Assembly (NCBI GenBank): GCA_963556255.1
Contig: OY744607.1
Span: forward strand, 2,013,328-2,077,327
Direction: 5' to 3'
Source: Allolobophora icterica
Lineage: Eukaryota; Annelida; Clitellata; Crassiclitellata; Lumbricidae
DNA length: 64,000 bases
The notes below the pieces were generated by a model. The model did not search any database, had not been told where the DNA came from, and was given only the letters and a program-made list of their open reading frames with translations. A program made the position numbers and the translations under genes. Positions 51,348 to 63,300 of this stretch are shown here, one piece after another (position 1 is the first letter of the stretch; each line of letters starts with the position of its first letter).

Positions 51348-54300
51348 GTTCGTTCACGTTTTCATGGTTCCTATCACACAATCTAATGACCAAGAATCAA
51401 TCGATGGCGCTGAGCAACTGTGAGCGAAGGACTTGCTCAAGGTCCCTACACAGTAACCGTCTTAGCAGAGGATCGAACCCATACTCTCCACATTACAAGG
51501 CAAGCTCTCTAACCAATTAGCCACTGTGTCCCACACAGTGGTTAGATGTGCCACCGCAGTTTGGCTGTTATTCTATTGTCCAGGTGGTGATTTTGTGTGG
51601 GTAGAGGCCTAGAGGGGGCAAGTTACCCTCACAGCATCTGTTCATTCCTACACCAGGACTTCTTTATTCGATTTGTTATGATTCTTCCATCCCTGGAATC
51701 CAGCCACAAACTTTGCCCGATTTTGTGGATGCAAGCGTCTGTTAGTTCTCAGCTCTTGTTCACCAGCGCTCCAAGTACAATCAAGTGCACAAGATTGGTC
51801 AGTTTTGGTGTCAGGTCAGAATCCTGGGTCAAGCCAGTGAGACAGTGGAGAACAGTTATGAATGAACGAATGAATGAATGAATAAATAATATGAGACGTA
51901 CTTTGCCTACGTCATTACTTGAGTCAGTGGCACCTGACTCAATGCCACCTATGATGGCACTAGCATTGCAGCGTCGTGCAGACTCGTGCTGAATATTTAT
52001 CCACGGCTAATGTCTGTTAATTACTTTCTATTAAGCTGTTGTTTTTAAGTGTGTAGTTAGATCATGTGACAAAGCAAGGATATATTACATTCTGCTCACG
52101 TTATTACTCAGAAAAACGTTTATTTTATGTTCCAATTTGGTAGTAATCCCGAGTTGGATATTCTGATGAAACGCAGCAAGGCGTTGCCCCGAGTTAATTC
52201 TAAATCGGCCGAAGGAGAATCGACCAAATCCCGTGGTGCCAACATAACGCCAGAGTCAGCAAGCGACCCGCCGACTCTGCCCGACGATCACTGGGACACT
52301 CCAAAGACATGGAAGCCAGGTTCTGTGGCTTCGATAGACGTAGTTCAAGGGAATCCGGAACATGTAACCTACCATGAGGAGCTCGAAGTTCTCGCCTTCT
52401 TCTATTCACAGTGCATTCAAGGTCATTATCAGCTTTACAAGTAATTATATTTTTACATTTAGATAAGTAAGTAAGTAAGTAAGTTAGATATAGCGCCCCT
52501 TAAGGAACTATTTGTTTATTCATTCTTTCATTCATTCGGTTGTTCGTTCGTTCGTTCCTGACATTTGTATTGCAATCCTTCAGGTAGCACCTCGGAGACA
52601 AGACCAGCCCAGACCTTATGGAAGAGGACACTTTCAAATGTTGACGAAAGGTAGTTAGTTAATTAGTAACTTCTATAGCACCGATGTCTAATGCATAAGG
52701 CATCTACTGATGGTGCACCAAAAACAAATATCAAGTGCTGAGTTATAACGTGGTTGTCTTCCTAGGAAATCGTTTTCCTAGGACGAATATACTTTTTTGT
52801 TAATAATAATAATTATAATAATTAATAATAATAAGACTATTTGTGTAGTGTTGTAGCACAGCCAAGGCTGAAGGAAAGGATGCTGAACATGAGTTAAAGC
52901 AACTCATGATTCTTCCATGCTGCGTTGTGGTTTGCACTTTAATAAGGCAAATTATACGTGATTCAGTTGTGCCCCACTAATTAGTCTACATTGGCATTTT
53001 AAATTAAAACAGAATGACGAGTGGAGCTGTTGATTTCTTTGTCTTTCAGAAGGCCTTGTGTCAAACGTAACAATGGAATTGTATTTCCTTGTGCAGCTGC
53101 TAACGGTCAGAAGTTCACAAATTTTAACGACAACTCTGGATTCAGAAGGTATGTAGCTCTTCTCCTTTGCTGGCATTGATAGAATTGCCTCTCAGTAGGA
53201 GTCATTAGGTTAAATAAATGTCCCCAATGAGATGTATGCCTGCTTGACCCTTTGGACCTTGACCTGGAACCAAACTCCTGGAGTAGTCTCTTTTCCGAAG
53301 CACTCTGTTCGATCGTGGTTTCATTGTGTTAGGTCAGGAGCGCCTCTGATGAGTCACTCTTAAAGTGGCACTACATAAATTTGCAATCACCAATAAATTA
53401 CAGCTGATTTTGACCTATCAATTTTGTTTTGACTGTGTGCCTGCTAATAAGTTGGATCCCACAATCTCGGTTTTTTTACATTGTCAATATCTCAAGAGTA
53501 CGATTACAGCATCCAGTTGGGCTAAGAAAAGTTTTCAATGGACAAAGATGACTGCTTATAGATGTTCAGTCACAGAGTTCGATCACAAAGTTCGATCAGA
53601 GAGTTTGTTGCAAGTCTTAGCGATGTTTAGAAAGTTAGATGTTTAGAGATATATCATGTTGATTGCTTTGGCTGTTGTGTTAGGGTTCAATTCCGGGATC
53701 AGCTACCTATCCACTGTGCACAACGCGATCTTCTTTGCAACCAGTTCTCTTCTACACCTGCACAGGTAACGTTTTACATCATCTGCCAGTGTTATCAAAT
53801 TATCACATACATACATACACATATACCCCTGTACATACATACGTTACATAAATACGAAAAGGATATATGCATATTTGACATTCATACATTGTATACACGC
53901 ATACTTTGCATTCATACATTGTATATATAGTGTATATTTATCTAAGAGCTAAACAGACTGTATTCTAGACTGGGCTCTATATAAATATCTCCACGGATTT
54001 ACATTACATTTTATTTCTGTTGTAGTTTTCTGTCGTTGATCGACCGATCTACGATTCGACCGATGGCCGAAAATGTTCGAGTGTCTCTGTTTTCTCCGAA
54101 ATTAAAGGAATTGCTTCTTGGTCTTTGTGATCAACCAATCGTCCAGGTAGCATCAAGATTTCTCTGTTTTGCTAGATGACTTCTCATTGTGGAAAATGTT
54201 TAAGTTACATTTTCATTCATAAGTGTTATCGTATTTTCGTAAACTCCAAATTTGTAAAGCGCTACTGTAAAGCTGAGAACAGGGCATCAGCTTATTCATG

Positions 54301-57300
54301 AGTGTTGCATCGTATCAGAGGGGTGTATGCATATTCGTTAGCAAGTGAAATATGCATATTCATCAGCAAGTGAAATATGCATATTCATTAGCAAGTGAAA
54401 TATGCATATTCATTAGCAAATGAAATATGCATATTCATCAGAAAGTGAAATATGCATATTCATCAGCAAGTGAAGTATGCATATTCAAACGGTAGCTATA
54501 CGAATCTTTATCTGTTGTTTTTGCTGTTTTACTAAATTTAACGATTTCATTTGTTTTGTTGGTTATGACTGAACACTTGTGAAGTGCCTCATGAAGGCGC
54601 TATATAAATGTCTTCTTACATTACATTATCTGCTTCTGTAGAGTCACGCTGTATCGTATTCATCTCCACTCGGTGGTGTCATATTCCAGCCGGAAACAGA
54701 CAATCGGAGTAACTTTCCTACCGACCGATCGTTCCACACTTTCAAAAAGCAGAGGTAATGCGGTCGCTGGTAAAAGTCTTCTGTTGTTTCTGTTCGGTTG
54801 GAAAATTCCGCTTGGAATTTATCTTGGAGAGATCCAATAAAATGCTTCTTGGATTTCTTGGCATTTGGTAGCTGATTGGTTTGAGTACTCACCTTGTAAA
54901 GCGGAGAGTATGGGTTCGAGCCTCCTCCCTTGAGACGGTTACTGTGTTGGGACTTTGAGGAAGTTCTTCACTGACAATTGCTCAGTGCTATCGACTGATG
55001 CTTGGTCATTAGGTTGTGGTGCTTAAAAAATGAATTATAATAATAATTATAATATTTCTTATAACCAGAAAAATTCTGGGAATTTATCTTGGAGCTATAA
55101 AAATTCTCCTTTGTATTTCGCTTTTGATATTTACCCTGTAATTTCTCTCGGTTGTAGTAAAATTCTTCCTTGAATTTCTCTTGGATTGCGTAAAATTCTT
55201 CTTTCAGTCCAGTAAAATTCTCATCAGAATTACTCTCAGATCCAGTAAAATTCTCCTCAGAATTACTCTCGAAACCCAGTACAACAGACGACGCCTTGCT
55301 TTCTTCTTCAACCACTACAGTGTAATTGTTTTATCACCACTCTTAATCTGCTTTCTGCTCAATTGGAAGGTGTGGAATATAGATGTCCATGTTTTGATGG
55401 AAGAATTGGTCTTTTCTTGGCAGGGATGCATTCTACGATCTGCTGAGGCAGTGGGAGGAGAAGCATCTCAGTGTCGGTTGGTCGATGAGGGAGTTGCAGG
55501 CAGGTGCGATTCGGTGGCTGATGGATGGATGTCTTCCGGATCTTTCCAACTACGTCCATCTCGTCCGTCTTTTTGTCCTTCAACTGATTAAAGTAATTAT
55601 TATTACTATTTATTACAATCATTTTTTATTATTAATATATTTATTAGTAGTATTATTGTTTATTATTATTATGCGTTTACCATTGGTTAATTGTGGTTAT
55701 TTGTAGATGTGCAGTGCGGAGGGCAGTTCACAGGGAGAGGAGAAAGACGAGAAGCTACGAGACGAGCTCAAGGAAGCGAATCCAGACAAACTGAAGCGGT
55801 AAGAACAGCTGACCTGTCTAGGACTATGCAGTGGAATTTTACTGGAATTGGGATCTGATTCTAGTGGATTTGGTTCCAGCGTGCTGAAGGGAATGCTTTT
55901 CATCGTCTAATTAATGTAAGCATATCACCCATGGCAGTTAATATAAGTCGTTAATTGACATTAATTAATTTAACACTTTAACGACGAGCTGCATTGGTTT
56001 CCCAGTTGCTTTTAGTACACTCTCGTCGTTAAAGTGTTAGGCATATTTACGCCTCTGAACATGAATCGGTTAACACGATTTTCTTATGTTTGTATATGAG
56101 CTCCTGTGGTTGGTTGGTTGGTAGTGTCTCATTCCTGGTTTGATGTGAAGAGTTATGGACTGATCTTCTGGATATCGACCCAGTTATGGCTTGGTTTTGG
56201 TGTGCCATCATTTCATGCCTTGTGCATTAGACACCGGCGCAATAGAAGTTACTAAGTACAATTACTATTACAATTTGTTTTTGAAACAGGCTGCAGGAGC
56301 GACTGACCACTCCGGTCAGTGCGGGAGGAATCTGTCCGCCACCATCTTTTCCAGGATGCCAGGAGTTCTTCCGCGACTTTATTACGATCGCAGCAAACCA
56401 CATCTTCAACCAACACCTTTCCGACACATTGAGGTCGAAGATCAACAAGGTCAGCGTCATACTAACCAATTGGGTACCATGTCCCACTGTCCCACAACCA
56501 TTTAATAAAGCTCAATGACTTTGTAAACTCTGTAGTATTTTCTAAAAATTAAATAGAAGCGATGATAATTTTTTTTCATTCATAGTTTATCTTGTCTGCT
56601 TTCAGCTAATGAAGAAATCGGAGACGAGTGGACACGTTGAACTAACGGACACGACATCAGCTCAGGAAAAGGTCAGTATTCGTGCTTTCGTTATTAAATG
56701 TTAGATGAAGCTATTAGTTTTGCATTGCTTTCACCCTGTGTTCCTTTCTGTCCCCGTATCTGTCCGTTCTGCTCTCTGTATCTGTGCGTTCTGCTTAGTC
56801 GCTTGTGTCATTTCGTTCTCAACATAAAACTTACCTCTTTCAAATTGCTTATCGACCATAGTCTGCCTCCTCTCTGTCTTACGGACTGATCTTCTCAAGA
56901 TTGACCTGATTATGGATTGGTTTTGGTTCACCATTGGTTGATGCCTTCTGCATTAGACACCGGTGCTATAGAAGTTACTAATTACAATTACAATTACCAC
57001 CAGAGAAATTAAGTGCTGAAGCTGTATTAAAAGTGGTTCTAAAACAAATTTTGTATAATCATGGAAGTTCAGAAGTTATGTTGAAATTCTTTCAAAATTG
57101 TTTGTTTTAATAGCATGAAGAGCTACTTCAGAGCCTGCTGATGCTAAGAATTCTGGGAAAATTCCTTGGGTCTCTTACCTTTCTACCTTATCGATCGAAT
57201 GAGTTACCACAAGAATCTGTGAAGCTGTCATCGATTAAAATAAGGAACGAGGTAAATGCATGCATGTGTATAAATGCAGTGATCTATCTATTTGGTGACG

Positions 57301-60300
57301 GTTGGCTTGTTGGTGACATTTGATTTGTTGGTGACGGTTCGATTTACTGGTGATGGTTGATTTGTTGGTGACGGTTGGCTTGTTGGTGACGGTTGGCTTG
57401 TTGGTGACAGTTGACTTGTTGGTTGTGTTTGCACTCAGACAAAAGATGTGTGAACTGTTTCTGTAGATGTCAACATCTGCTTTTACCTTCAGTTTTACCT
57501 TTACCTATCAACTGACCTTGTTTACCGTCCCCAGGTGCAGCAGCCGGTGGACGTTCTGTCGTGTCTGACATCGACCGGAGGACGGGAGAGAACGTTGCTC
57601 TGTGTTGTCTGGGTTGTCGATTTCTTGAGTCAGGTGGACTTTGTTGCTCCAGAGCTGAACTATTACCAGGAGGTTTTTGGTCATCTAGTAGACATCTACT
57701 GGTAAGGACTTTATAATTATTAGTAGTATTTTTATTACTATTATTACTCAAGGTACCTAAATAGTAACCGTCTCAGGGGAGGAGGCTATTTATTAAACAC
57801 CACTGTCTAATGACCAACTGAGCAACTGAGAATGAAGGATTTGTTGAAGGTCTCCTACACCGGGACATTCTTTGGGAGACCGAGGATTGAACCCGTACAC
57901 TCCGCATTACAAGGCAAATGCTCTAACCAATCAGTTAGCATGTATGGTCAGTGTACTCATTATAGCTGAGCTGGTTACGGGGTGCAGGTGGAGCAGACAT
58001 CTGGAACCAAATTTCCTCCCTGGTGGGGATTTGAACCCCCAACCTCTCGATTGACAGTCCAGCACGCCAACCACTGCACTATCGAGCAACCCTCATATTT
58101 AGAAGCAGTTGAAATTCTTTTAAAAGTGTTTTTCTTTCCAGTTATATTTAACGTGAGGATTAATCAGTTATTATTATACACTGTTTGCTAAGGGCCTATA
58201 CGTAAACTGTTGAGTGATATTTTTAGAAAGATTTTTAAAATCTCGAAAAAATATCTCATTTTAGGAGTTGCTGCAGGATGCTTTGTGATCAGCGGTCTTA
58301 CGCCTTCTTTCTCATGGCAACCTTACTAGGCTGGCTGTTTGAGGTAAGAGAAAATGCTGTGAGTAGGTTTTCAAACCAACGCAAGGATCTGGTTATCAAT
58401 TAGTCAATCAAACAAAACAGTGCTTAAGCGCTTGCGGAGAAGAGGCAGCGAGTGAAATATTGGTAAAAAAATTGTATTCAATAGGAGAATCCAAGTCGAA
58501 AATCCAGTCCAATGGATTTTTGGAGCACCTCTGAAGTGGCGCTATATAAATTTGTAATTGCCATTACCAATAAGTCAGAGAAACGAGATGCCAGGCTGCT
58601 GTGAGTAAGCAAATGAAATCAGATGAGTTTTCAATTTAGAACTGAATGAGAACAAAGAACGACCAGCGTGTGTTCAAATATCTCTGATCTATTCACTTCA
58701 CAGGATTTTCTGTTTTAGTTGAAGTTATTTCCGGAAGTTCTCTTCTACAGACAAAAGCAGAGGCTTATCTTGTGTGATAAGTGGATCGAAACAAAGTCGC
58801 ATTCTCTGGTAAGCATCCATTTCCCCCTTGGGTGATCCTTTGCCACTTTAGAAGTTATTCTGGAGTCGATATCATTTCCACATTGGACTGGAGTGATTTA
58901 CATTCGCTGTTTCCAACCTTAGAATGTCAAACCAACATTTATTGAAGCGTAGTCCAGCATCTGTAAACTTGAGACCAGTGTTCCTCAGCATTTAACATAC
59001 AACATATACAGGCCCGCCGAGAGGGGGGCGAGGGGGGCAAATGCCCAGGGGCCCGGCGACATTTTAGGGGCCCGGGCTGGGCCCGCAATCAACTATATTA
59101 AGTTTTTGATTTATGCCTTTTTGAAAATATTATCTGACGCTTAACTACAATCAGTTTAAACTATTAGCATCTGAATAAAATCATAGTTGCATATATAAAA
59201 ATAATATCGTATTTTTTTTCATTTTTTCGTGCGACCGTAAGATATCATATTTATATAAAGCCTAAAGATAGTTTAAAGGCCCGTGACTGCTCTGCCTAGG
59301 GGCCCGTGACTGCTCTGCCTAGGGGCCCGGAATTTCTGTCGGTGGCCCTGAACATATAGTAACATATTGTAACATATTGTTATCATTATCATTATGATTA
59401 TTATTATTATTATTATTATTATTCTTTTATTGAAAGCACCAAAAGCGAACTGCACATTGTTGAACAAGTTGAGAGAAAATATAAAACATAGAAGTAATAA
59501 GAAGATAATAAAATTTGGAAAAAAAGAGTAAAAGTTCAGAATTGAAAATATTGTAGCATATTGCTCTTATAAAAGAATTTGTTTTGATTCTGTTTCAGGA
59601 TGTCTTTTCACTCATCGACCTGAGAATTCTGTACGCCTGCTGTCCTATGCTAGGTCGGTCAGATCTCTACGCTGTTCTAAATTTAACGACATTAATAGTT
59701 TCATGAATGAAGTAATTGTTATGTGTTAGTAAGTCATGTTACTGCTAATTTATTATTAGGATTGTCTGCATTATGATAATGTTAGTCATTAGATTAGCAT
59801 GCATACATACATGGATACATACATAAATACATACATAATTACATACATAAATACATACATACATATATACGTACCTATGTGCATACACACGTACATACAT
59901 ACAATATGGGTGAGATTCAGATTCGTTGCTGTCGATGATAATTCGCTGTTGTTTGGACAGGAGAATTGCGTGCTCTGCTCGTGGACTTTTCCGCCGAGTG
60001 CAACAGTTCGAGTGGCTGTGTCCGAAAGATCACTCCAGTCACGGCGGTGCCAGTCTCACAGAGGAGGTCAAAGTCAAAGAAGGACGTCCAGGCAGGTTCC
60101 TTATTATTTCCTCTCTGAATGTATTGATTGGTTGATTGATTGGCTTTGATGACCGATTGATTGAGTAATTGTTAGACGATCGACTATTTGACCAATAAAT
60201 GATTGATTGACTGGACGATTAATATGACTTGAGGTTTTTGATTGATTTAACGACGTCGATTGATTTATGGTGTTTATATCCTCTAAGGGTACACGAGCGA

Positions 60301-63300
60301 TTCCTTATAATGCGCTTCGCTATGACATGAATTCTGATATAAAACAGTTGTGGACTTGGATCCCAAAGTTCATGAACTTGTTATTAGCCGGTTCTTGATA
60401 TGATTCGCAGAGAATAGCATTAATACGAGTTTCTGAAGAATTTTAGCTTTTGTTTTTAAGCCGAAGTATTATTATTAATATTATTATTATTATTGTTATT
60501 ATTATTATTACAACATCTTTTCCATTGTGTTTGAGTTACTTTCCTGAATTCCTCTACGAATGTTCGATTTGTTTCAGCAACGACTGCTCGATGGTTTCTT
60601 CGACATGCATCCAGATTCCCTTCGACAGACGGTGAGCTTTGTCTCCGACCGGGTCGCCTCCAATTTTGTCAAGTTCTTCCAGGCGAACAATCTTTCCAGA
60701 CAACTCCAGCAAATTCAGTCCATGGCAAAGGAAGAGGCACGCAGTCTGTTTGCCAGCTCTCTCACAGCAGCTGAGCAAAACGATGTTGGTATTCATAGCA
60801 TGGATTTTATGTATTATCATTTCTGTAGTAAGGACTAATCATCAGTATTATTAGTAGTAGTAGTATTATTACTGTTATAATTTTGTTATACCCGAAGTAT
60901 GTATAATTCCCCAGGAGGCAAAACTTTATTGTTATTGTTGTTGTTATTATTATTATTATATTATTATTATATTGTTATTATCATTATTATACATTTAATA
61001 AGCACCACTATCTGATTTTCAAGAGTATGCAATTCGTGCCCAGCCTTCTGCAAGCATTATCAGTAGTCCGTCATTGAGACGAGTTTGCACACAGACATTG
61101 AGGATGTTTGCCAATACCACCATCTAAAGACCGAGCATAAGTCGATGGCATTGAGCATTTGTGGTTGAGGGACCTTGAGCAAGTCTTTGACTCACAGTTG
61201 CTCAGTGCCATCGATTGATGCTTGGTCATTAATTAGACAGTGGCGCTTAATAAATGCATAATAATATAACAATTTTATTATTTTCCAGACCGAAGCCCTT
61301 CGACGACTGAAAGAATTTGCGGAGGATGCACTAAGGAATGTTCTAGAAGATGGGAAGACGGAGTCAGGAAGGTAAGTGGCTACAACTATAACAATGATAC
61401 ATAATACGTCACAGGTAACGAGCTCTCGGAAAGAAAAGGACAGGATCTGGACTGCAAACTGTCTCAGAATCCATTAAGCTGTCTGCCCTGTTCGTTGGCT
61501 CTGGTAAGACTGGAGCAAATCTATCTTTATGACCAATGGTATGTTGCATTTTATACCATAGTTACCTTTGTTATACCATAGTTACCTTTATTTTACCATA
61601 GTTACCTTTATTTTACCATAGTTATCTTTATTGTACCATAGTTACCTTTATTATACCATGGTTACCTTTATTATGCCATAGTTACCTTTATTGTACCATA
61701 GTTACCTTTATTATACCATGGTTACCTTTATTATACCACAGTTACCTTTATTATACGAAGTGCTAAATATTGATTTTTTCAGCAGTATCCCTTTTACCCT
61801 GCAACCTGGTTTACATGCCGCGTCGTAAGGCATGTCCCCCAACAGCGACTTCTGGTTAACGAGTTCCCACTGTACATAAATGTTTAAGTATTTATGCATC
61901 GCAGGTATTGTGCGGAGAAGTTGGACTCTGTTATGGACGGACTCTTATCGGAGGATACGGCTCCAGCGGTGAAATCGCTTGCCGGTCGGATATCGTTGAG
62001 CCGAGCCTTGCGCAAGATCGATGCGTGGATGGCGGAAAAACTGACGCTTGGTAAGATCTCTCGCCTGATGGCGAATTCCTCATAGTCGATTGACACACTG
62101 TTTAGAGGTTTCTTATCAGGATACTTGACAGACTTCGTGATTCATAATGATATGCATATTAATTTTTATAATTGAGATTGTTTAGCTCTCTGACTCTTTA
62201 TCGTACGCAGTGTCAGTGGGAAGATGAGAAGGCGAGGGAGAGGACTGGCCACCCGCCCTCATATGCCGAGACTAAGAAAATGAAGTCGCTAGTTACACTT
62301 CATACCCATGGCTGCCTCAGGGCTAGCATAAAGGACTGCTCTTCTTCTGTATAGATTTCTTCTTGAAAGATCTGAAAGCGGTTTTCAATCACGAACTCCG
62401 ACTGCTATCGTCCGAACCAGCAGATCTGCTCTTGGTTCCTTTGAAGCGAGCCGAGCATCAAAGCTCTGCTCCTGCTCCAACGGATGTTCTCTCAGACCTG
62501 AAGGTAAGATGAACACGTTGTTTGTTGTTTTATCCAATGACTTCTACATCAGTCGATGGTTGTGTCGAATAAAATCCCTATAAAAAATCATATTCCAGTG
62601 GAGAAGCCAGATTCTAAATCTGATAGATCAGAAACTGGAAACAGACAACAGTGGGGTCGTGAGGTCAAGTTGATAGAAATGAGTCATAAGTTTGGACGTA
62701 AAGGACATCAAAGAATTGATGGAACGAAATGAACTGGAGAGCGAAATTAATAACGTCTCGTTGTTTCAGGTTTCTCTTGAATCTTTTGGTCTTTCTTGTA
62801 AGTTTCTGTTGCTCTGATTTTGTCATTTGTCAGTTTTCTACTGTACTGGGGTGTAAAGAATTTATTTTGGTTAACCTGGTTTACTTTGCTATAAGGAACT
62901 TTTTGGTTACCTGTGATTTACTGGGTTTAACCTGGTTTACTTTGCTGTAGAGTTTCTTTCAATTTACCCTTGGTGGACTTGTCACCTTTAAATACAAAGA
63001 ATTCTTCTGGTTATTTCCTAATTTGTATTTATTTATATTTCTTGTTTTATGGCTTCATTAAGACTTCTCTTGTTTGCTTCGCTGCAGCAAATCTTGCTTG
63101 ATCTGCTGGTGAACAGCACGTCGTTGAATTCAGATCGCCTGCTTGTCGCCATGACGTCAGTGGAAGCAGTTGCCTTCTATCGACAGGTAAGACTTCTGTT
63201 GACAGGTAAGACTTCTATCGACAGGTAAGACTTCTATTGACAAGTAAGACTTCTATCGACAGGTAAGACTTCTATTGACAAGTAAGACTTCTATCGACAG

